Below are positions 40,432 through 44,895 of a stretch of DNA of 44,895 bases, piece by piece. Origin of the DNA: CAKSNH01 sp964422725 (GTDB taxonomy: Bacteria > Bacillota > Clostridia > UBA1381); contig CAYRCC010000017.1 in NCBI GenBank assembly GCA_964422725.1, positions 1-44,895 on the forward strand, in the 5' to 3' direction. The position numbers and the translations under genes were made by a program. The notes under the pieces were generated by a model. It did no database searches and had not been told where the DNA came from. It saw only the letters and a program-made list of their open reading frames with translations. Every line of letters begins with the position of its first letter. Position 1 is the first letter of the stretch.

Positions 40432-42330
40432 TTGGTATTGTTAAACGCTAGTAATATAAAAAAGATGTTTGGTGATGAAACATTGTTTGATGGTGTTTCG
40501 TTCCAAATTGATGAGAATGATAAAATAGGATTTATAGGTGAAAACGGTGCCGGTAAATCTACGCTTTTTAAAATCATAACGGGTGAAGCGGATTATGATT
40601 CCGGCGACTTTTTCAAAAACAAATTGCTCAAAATAGGTTATTTGGAGCAGCACTCGTGTGCAAATTCGGATAAAACCGTTATGCAAGAGCTTTTGAGTGT
40701 GTTTGGCGAGATAATTCAAATAGAGAACGAGCTGGACGATATACGTCTTGATTTGGAACTGGGAAATGGGGATATGAATGTGCTTATATCCCGTCAGAAC
40801 AGTTTGAACGAGCGTTTTGTAGCGCTTGACGGAGCTTATTATAAAAGCAAAATACGCGCTGTGCTTTTGGGATTGGGATTTTCCGAGGAGGATTTCGACA
40901 AGAGTGTCGGTGCGCTGAGCGGCGGACAGAAAACAAGGGTAGAACTGGGAAAAATACTTTTGTCCGACGTTAATTTGCTGCTTTTGGACGAGCCTACAAA
41001 TCATTTGGATATTGAGTCTGTGAACTGGCTTGAGGAGTTTTTGCGTGCATATAAGGGTGCGTTTGTGGTTATTTCGCATGACCGTTATTTTTTGGACAGA
41101 GTTACAAATAAGACGTTTTCGCTTGAAAATTCAAAATTTTACTCAATGAGCGGAAATTACAGTGCGTTTAATGCACAGATGGAAATCGAACGCAAAAGCC
41201 GCGAACGTGAATATGAGAATACAAAGCGTGAAATCGAGCGGCTTGAGGGAATAGTTGAACAGCAGAAAAGGTGGAACAGGGAAAAAAATATCAAGACGGC
41301 TGAAAGTAAAATGAAGGTAATAGAGCGTCTTGAAGAAAAGCTGGACAAGCCGAGTGATAAAAGTCCGGAGCTGAGCTTTAAGTTTCACGCGGTTTCCGGC
41401 GGCGGAAATGACGTGGTCATAACCGATAAGCTTGCAAAGAGCTTTGAGTCAAACAAAGTGTTTGCCGATGTCGATGTACATATCATAAAAGGTGAACGCG
41501 TATTTTTGCTCGGACCGAACGGCTGCGGCAAGACTACATTTTTGAAAATATTGATGGGTCAGTGTACGCCCGACAGCGGTGAGTATAAGATCGGCGCGAA
41601 TATTCATATTGGGTATTACGACCAGATACAGGAAAATCTTAATATGCAGAAAACTGTTATTGATGAAGTTTGGGACGAGTTTCCCGAACTTGCGCAGACC
41701 GATGTGCGCAATGCGCTTGCGGCGTTTTTATTTCGCGGCGAGGAGGTTTTCAAGGGAATTTCCAAGCTGTCCGGCGGTGAGAGAGCAAGGGTTGAGCTTG
41801 CAAAGCTTATGCTGAAAAAGCACAATCTGCTCATACTGGACGAGCCCACAAACCACCTTGACATCGCATCACGTGAGGCACTTGAAGCCGCACTTGACGG
41901 TTACGACGGTACGATGCTTGTAGTATCGCATGACCGATATTTTATAAATAAACTCAGTACACGCATACTGCATATGGATTCGGACGGTGTGACAAATTAC
42001 ATCGGCGGTTATGATGAGTATATCGAAAAACGCAAAAATGCGGTTGTTGAGGTAAAGACGGCGGAAATTAAAACGAACGATTATCAGGAGCAGAAACGCA
42101 TAGCCGCGCAGAAACGCAAGGTAAAAAATCAGTTTGCGCGTACAGAGGACACCATTGCGGAAATTGAGAGTAAAATAAATGAATTATCAATACAACTTGA
42201 ACAGCCGGAAGTTTCGCAGGATTATGTAAAAGCGATGGAAATTACAAAAAGTATGGAAGAACTTAACAGTCAGCTTGAAAAATTGTACGAGGATTGGGAA
42301 AGACTTCAGCTTGAAATGGAGGAGTTTTAA
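40432..42330 (+). CDS. ABC-F family ATPase
   Basis: A 632-residue soluble protein with two ATP-binding cassettes and no membrane part, so a ribosome-associated translation factor rather than a transporter. Cassette 1: GENGAGKST, LSGGQKTRVELG, LLLLDEPTNHLDIE. Cassette 2: GPNGCGKTT, LSGGERARVELA, LLILDEPTNHLDIAS. A charged linker (about 240-320) joins them, and a C-terminal coiled coil (about 535-632) follows, as in Uup and YdiF types. Antibiotic resistance by target protection is possible but not indicated. The start is TTG 40432, with AGGTGAT overlapping the end of the preceding gene and spaced 5 bases. dtd follows directly. Confidence 0.92.
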   Translation: MVLLNASNIKKMFGDETLFDGVSFQIDENDKIGFIGENGAGKSTLFKIITGEADYDSGDFFKNKLLKIGYLEQHSCANSDKTVMQELLSVFGEIIQIENELDDIRLDLELGNGDMNVLISRQNSLNERFVALDGAYYKSKIRAVLLGLGFSEEDFDKSVGALSGGQKTRVELGKILLSDVNLLLLDEPTNHLDIESVNWLEEFLRAYKGAFVVISHDRYFLDRVTNKTFSLENSKFYSMSGNYSAFNAQMEIERKSREREYENTKREIERLEGIVEQQKRWNREKNIKTAESKMKVIERLEEKLDKPSDKSPELSFKFHAVSGGGNDVVITDKLAKSFESNKVFADVDVHIIKGERVFLLGPNGCGKTTFLKILMGQCTPDSGEYKIGANIHIGYYDQIQENLNMQKTVIDEVWDEFPELAQTDVRNALAAFLFRGEEVFKGISKLSGGERARVELAKLMLKKHNLLILDEPTNHLDIASREALEAALDGYDGTMLVVSHDRYFINKLSTRILHMDSDGVTNYIGGYDEYIEKRKNAVVEVKTAEIKTNDYQEQKRIAAQKRKVKNQFARTEDTIAEIESKINELSIQLEQPEVSQDYVKAMEITKSMEELNSQLEKLYEDWERLQLEMEEF

Positions 42331-42780
42331 GTGCGAGCGTTAATTCAGAGAGTTACCGAGGCAGCGGTAAGTGTTGACGGTGAAATTACAGGGAATATAG
42401 AAAAAGGTATTTTGGTGTTTTTGGGAGTCAGCGATGAGGACACCGAATCGGATTTGAAATATATTGCGGACAAGATATTGAATTTGCGGATATTTGAAGA
42501 TGACGGCGGAAAAATGAATTTGAGCGTGTCGGATATATCGGGCGAGCTGTTGATTGTGTCGCAGTTTACGCTTTACGGCGACTGCCGTAAGGGCAGACGG
42601 CCGAGCTTTGATAAGGCGGGAAAACCGGATTATGCAAATGATATGTATGAGCGGTTTATAGCTTATTGCGCCGAAAGCGGACTGAAAACGGCGTGCGGAC
42701 GGTTCGGCGCCGATATGAAAGTATCGCTCTTGAATGACGGACCGGTTACGCTTATGCTTGACAGTACAAAATTGTTCTAA
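42331..42780 (+). CDS. dtd: D-aminoacyl-tRNA deacylase
   Basis: Removes D-amino acids (and glycine from tRNA-Ala) from mischarged tRNA, protecting translation. The 149-residue sequence has MRALIQRVTEAAVSVDG, SQFTLYGDCRKGRRPSF (the SQFTL motif) and GPVTLMLDS (the GPVT motif), and is full length. The GTG start at 42331 directly follows the ABC-F stop, with GGAGGAG inside the preceding gene, so the two are translationally coupled. Confidence 0.96.
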   Translation: MRALIQRVTEAAVSVDGEITGNIEKGILVFLGVSDEDTESDLKYIADKILNLRIFEDDGGKMNLSVSDISGELLIVSQFTLYGDCRKGRRPSFDKAGKPDYANDMYERFIAYCAESGLKTACGRFGADMKVSLLNDGPVTLMLDSTKLF

Positions 42781-42798
42781 GTAGAATTAAAAAAAGTG

Positions 42799-42827
42799 TG
42801 GAAATTTTATATAATATGGTGTATAAT
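42799..42827 (+). promoter_or_regulatory. possible sigma-A promoter of the acetylesterase gene
   Basis: TATAAT (42822-42827) is perfect; the -35 at 17-bp spacing (TGGAAA, 42799-42804) is a 4-of-6 match. Confidence 0.45.
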
Positions 42828-42895
42828 TGGAGATAAGATGTCTGTAGTTGAGCGGATAGGGCATTGAATGAATATATTTAGGAGGTAGTCGTATT

Positions 42896-44686
42896 ATGAA
42901 CTTTAAAAAGATGACTTGCGCCGCAATATCCGGAGTTATGGCGGCTGCGGCAATAGGGGGATTTAATGTGCTTGCTGATGAAACACTTTACAGTGCAAGA
43001 TTTGATTTTGGGTCGTTTGGTGTTGCCGAGGGGTATACGCAGATTACCTGTGAGAGTAAGTACGATGCCCAAAAGGGTTATGGCTTTGTGGAAACCGTAG
43101 GTCTTTCGGACGGCGGACAGGATATTGTCAATGATTACGTAACGTCATCAGGCGGTGATTTTACATTTGATGTTGACGTGCCGGACGGCGATTATGAGGT
43201 GAAGATTACGAACGGCGGCGATACCGACACCGAAATAAATATTTACATAAACGGCGGTGAGCGTGTCAGAGTTTATACGGTTAAGGCTGAAAAATACGGT
43301 GAAACGGTGCAGAGGGTAGTGCCAAAGAACGGGAAAATTTCAATCCGGTTTAAGGGAAATGATATAAAGACGAATACCGTAGAAATAACACAGCTTGAAA
43401 ACAGAACCGAAAAAGGCGAGAAACCTACAATTTACATTGCCGGTGACTCAACGGCACAGAGCTACAAGGTAGCCGGAACTTATCCGCAGACGGGGTGGGG
43501 ACAGGTTATTTCGTCATATTTTACGGATAATGTTATAATAGAGAATCGTTCAATGGCGGGAAGAAGCTCCAAAAGCTATGATAATGACGGTCGGCTTGAC
43601 AATATTCTGACAGATATTAAGCCGGGTGACTATTTGCTTATTCAGTTTGGACATAATGACGGTTCTACAAAGCCGGAACGATATATTTCAATTGAAGATT
43701 TTAAAAAGCTTATAGGAGATAAGTATATAGGCGAGGCGGTTAAGCGCGGTGCGATTCCGGTAGTCCTTACACCGACACCGCACTTCAGTCCTGACGAGAG
43801 CGGCAAGTTTGCGCCGACGATAATTGATTATGCACAGGCGGCAAAAGAGGTTGCACAGGAAACCGGAACGGCATTTATTGATGTACAGGCTAAAATTGCG
43901 GAGAGATGGAATGAGCTTGGTGTTGACAAGGTAAGAAAGTTCTATTTTATAAATGAGCCGGGCGAAAGCGTTGCATATCCCGAGGGCACAGATGACCACA
44001 CGCATTTTAAGGAAGCCGGTGCAAAAGAGGTTGCGCAGATAGTTGCACAGGGTCTTGCACAAGCGGTTCCGGAGCTTAAAGCGTACGCATATACTAAGGA
44101 AAATCCTATCACATTTTCCGACACTATAGGGCATTGGGCAGAAAACATAATCAGTGAGGCGGCAAATCTTCATATTGTAAGTGGAGTTTCAAAGGAGTCG
44201 TTTGAGCCTGAAAGAAGTGTTACGCGTGCAGAATTTCTTACGCTTGCAATGCGTGCAAACGATATTAACGGCAAAGCGTGGAGAAAAGATGACTGTTACA
44301 GTGATGTAACGGCTGACGACTGGTTTAGATTTGATGTTCAGGGTGCTATGGACAAAGGTATTATTCCCGAGCAAATGCTTGACGGCAATAAATTTGAGCC
44401 GAACAAGGAAATCACGCGTGAAGAAATGGCGACAATTCTTGTTAAAGCATATGAGTTTGCCGCAGGTGACGATACAGCACTTGCAGATAACAAAAAGATA
44501 GGTGCGCAGGCTGTGTTCAGTGATTTTGACGGTATATCCGACTGGGCGGCTGAATATGTTGATAAGGCATATAAATACAGTTTTATGGAAGGCAGTATGT
44601 CGGGGGATAAAGTGCTGATAAAGCCTACCGATACGGCAACAAGAGCAGAGGCGGCAACGGTTGTGCTGAAATGTGTTAAAGGCTGA
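42896..44686 (+). CDS. SLH-anchored SGNH esterase (rhamnogalacturonan acetylesterase-like)
   Basis: A 596-residue surface enzyme. Order: signal peptide (1 to about 27); N-terminal beta-sandwich (about 28-175), common in front of rhamnogalacturonan acetylesterases; SGNH/GDSL hydrolase domain (about 178-400) with IAGDSTAQSYK (nucleophile Ser185), a GR..S oxyanion region, LIQFGHNDGS, and Asp367 with His370 in TDDHTHF; three SLH repeats (about 405-596). It would remove acetyl groups from pectin side chains while held on the wall by pyruvylated polymer made through CsaB. AGGAGG supports ATG 42896. Acetylxylan or other esterase activity remains possible. Confidence 0.9.
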   Translation: MNFKKMTCAAISGVMAAAAIGGFNVLADETLYSARFDFGSFGVAEGYTQITCESKYDAQKGYGFVETVGLSDGGQDIVNDYVTSSGGDFTFDVDVPDGDYEVKITNGGDTDTEINIYINGGERVRVYTVKAEKYGETVQRVVPKNGKISIRFKGNDIKTNTVEITQLENRTEKGEKPTIYIAGDSTAQSYKVAGTYPQTGWGQVISSYFTDNVIIENRSMAGRSSKSYDNDGRLDNILTDIKPGDYLLIQFGHNDGSTKPERYISIEDFKKLIGDKYIGEAVKRGAIPVVLTPTPHFSPDESGKFAPTIIDYAQAAKEVAQETGTAFIDVQAKIAERWNELGVDKVRKFYFINEPGESVAYPEGTDDHTHFKEAGAKEVAQIVAQGLAQAVPELKAYAYTKENPITFSDTIGHWAENIISEAANLHIVSGVSKESFEPERSVTRAEFLTLAMRANDINGKAWRKDDCYSDVTADDWFRFDVQGAMDKGIIPEQMLDGNKFEPNKEITREEMATILVKAYEFAAGDDTALADNKKIGAQAVFSDFDGISDWAAEYVDKAYKYSFMEGSMSGDKVLIKPTDTATRAEAATVVLKCVKG

Positions 44687-44704
44687 CGGAAAGGAATTTG
44701 ATTT

Positions 44705-44809
44705 ATGAGTTTTACGGATAAACAAAAAAGAGTAATTTGTCTTGTGGTTGCGATTGCAATGGTTGTGCCTATTGCGATTGCGGCAGTAAGTACAATTATG
44801 GGAATGTAA
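44705..44809 (+). CDS. 34-residue single-span membrane peptide
   Basis: ATG 44705 to TAA 44809 encodes MSFTDKQKRVICLVVAIAMV followed by a further hydrophobic stretch and MGM. It has a short charged head, then one membrane helix. AAAGGAA lies 7-8 bases upstream and a perfect terminator follows, so it is likely a real gene, co-transcribed with the acetylesterase 18 bases before it. Family and function are not recognised; similar short Lys-rich-head membrane peptides are common and uncharacterised in Firmicutes. Confidence 0.65.
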   Translation: MSFTDKQKRVICLVVAIAMVVPIAIAAVSTIMGM

Positions 44810-44812
44810 GTA

Positions 44813-44837
44813 AAAACGCGCCGTTTAGGCGCGTTTT
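44813..44837 (+). terminator. intrinsic terminator abutting copy C
   Basis: Perfect 10-bp stem (44813-44822 with 44828-44837), 5-nt loop, ending in TTTT. Repeat copy C begins within four bases of its end. Confidence 0.88.
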
Positions 44838-44840
44838 AGA

Positions 44841-44895
44841 GTAGACTTATTAGTTTTGCTTAAAATTTTTGAAGAGGTTTCGCTGTCTGCGGACA
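44841..44895 (+). repeat. palindrome-rich repeat element, copy C (truncated by window end)
   Basis: From GTAGAC (44841) to the window edge it matches copy B (from 36885) almost base for base, the difference being a shifted A/T boundary in an A-run/T-run, and it stops within the first CGCTGTC-TGCG-GACAGCG module. The outermost CAGACT of copy B is replaced by TTTAGA. Confidence 0.85.

Overview
The window is a gene-dense chromosomal segment of a low-GC, Gram-positive, endospore-forming anaerobe of the Clostridia. Sporulation genes (spoVB, yabP, yabQ, spoIIM, a dacF-type carboxypeptidase), consensus sigma-A-like promoters, strong GGAGG ribosome sites and gene orders shared with Bacillus and Clostridium support this. 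A GH43 arabinan-degrading enzyme, a rhamnogalacturonan-acetylesterase-like protein carrying SLH domains, and csaB point to a pectin-degrading, S-layer-type gut bacterium (Monoglobus-like is a guess, not shown). No rRNA, tRNA, CRISPR array, transposase or prophage gene was seen.

Layout. (1) 168-7407: aroA on the minus strand, then spoVB - [alpha/beta hydrolase on minus] - mazG - hup - rqcP - yabP - yabQ/divIC - yabR. This is the classic Bacillus spoVB-yabN-yabO-yabP-yabQ-divIC-yabR order, but yabQ and divIC form one uninterrupted reading frame. (2) 7595-9037: nicotinate phosphoribosyltransferase. (3) 9108-14393: a polyamine operon speD-speA-speE-speB-metK that covers arginine to agmatine to putrescine to spermidine and supplies its own S-adenosylmethionine. 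(4) 14440-16319: an iron-type alcohol dehydrogenase and a membrane haem/FMN-type redox protein. (5) 16320-19682: repeat element copy A with several terminators, then two LCP cell-wall ligase genes on the minus strand with long low-complexity tails. (6) 20032-22209: secD-secF. (7) 22349-31047: a 1585-residue secreted double-GH43 protein, then (minus strand) a membrane acyltransferase and a secreted NAGPA-type phosphodiester glycosidase. (8) 31292-35975: murJ - DUF5693-like membrane protein - csaB, a likely secondary-cell-wall-polymer module whose product would anchor the SLH proteins encoded further on. (9) 36178-39258: spoIIM - xerD - dacF, again a conserved Firmicute order. (10) 39279-44809: SLH-glucosaminidase, ABC-F ATPase, dtd, SLH-acetylesterase and a 34-residue membrane peptide.

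The most unusual item is a family of non-coding, inverted-repeat-bounded elements (copy A 16419-16573, copy B 36879-37088, copy C from about 44841 past the window edge). They are built from tandem palindromic modules. Paired modules in copy B differ by compensatory changes. Copy A looks like a deletion between two such modules. Copies A and B are flanked on both sides by a duplicated hairpin-like sequence that differs between loci, and copy C abuts a terminator hairpin. This suggests a hairpin-targeting, non-autonomous mobile element. Second are the yabQ-divIC frame fusion with a good internal start and a G6 tract, and a hairpin that buries the yabP ribosome-binding site. Non-ATG starts are frequent: TTG for yabQ, speD, speA, spoIIM, the ABC-F gene and one LCP gene, and GTG for speB, dtd and the SLH-glucosaminidase gene.
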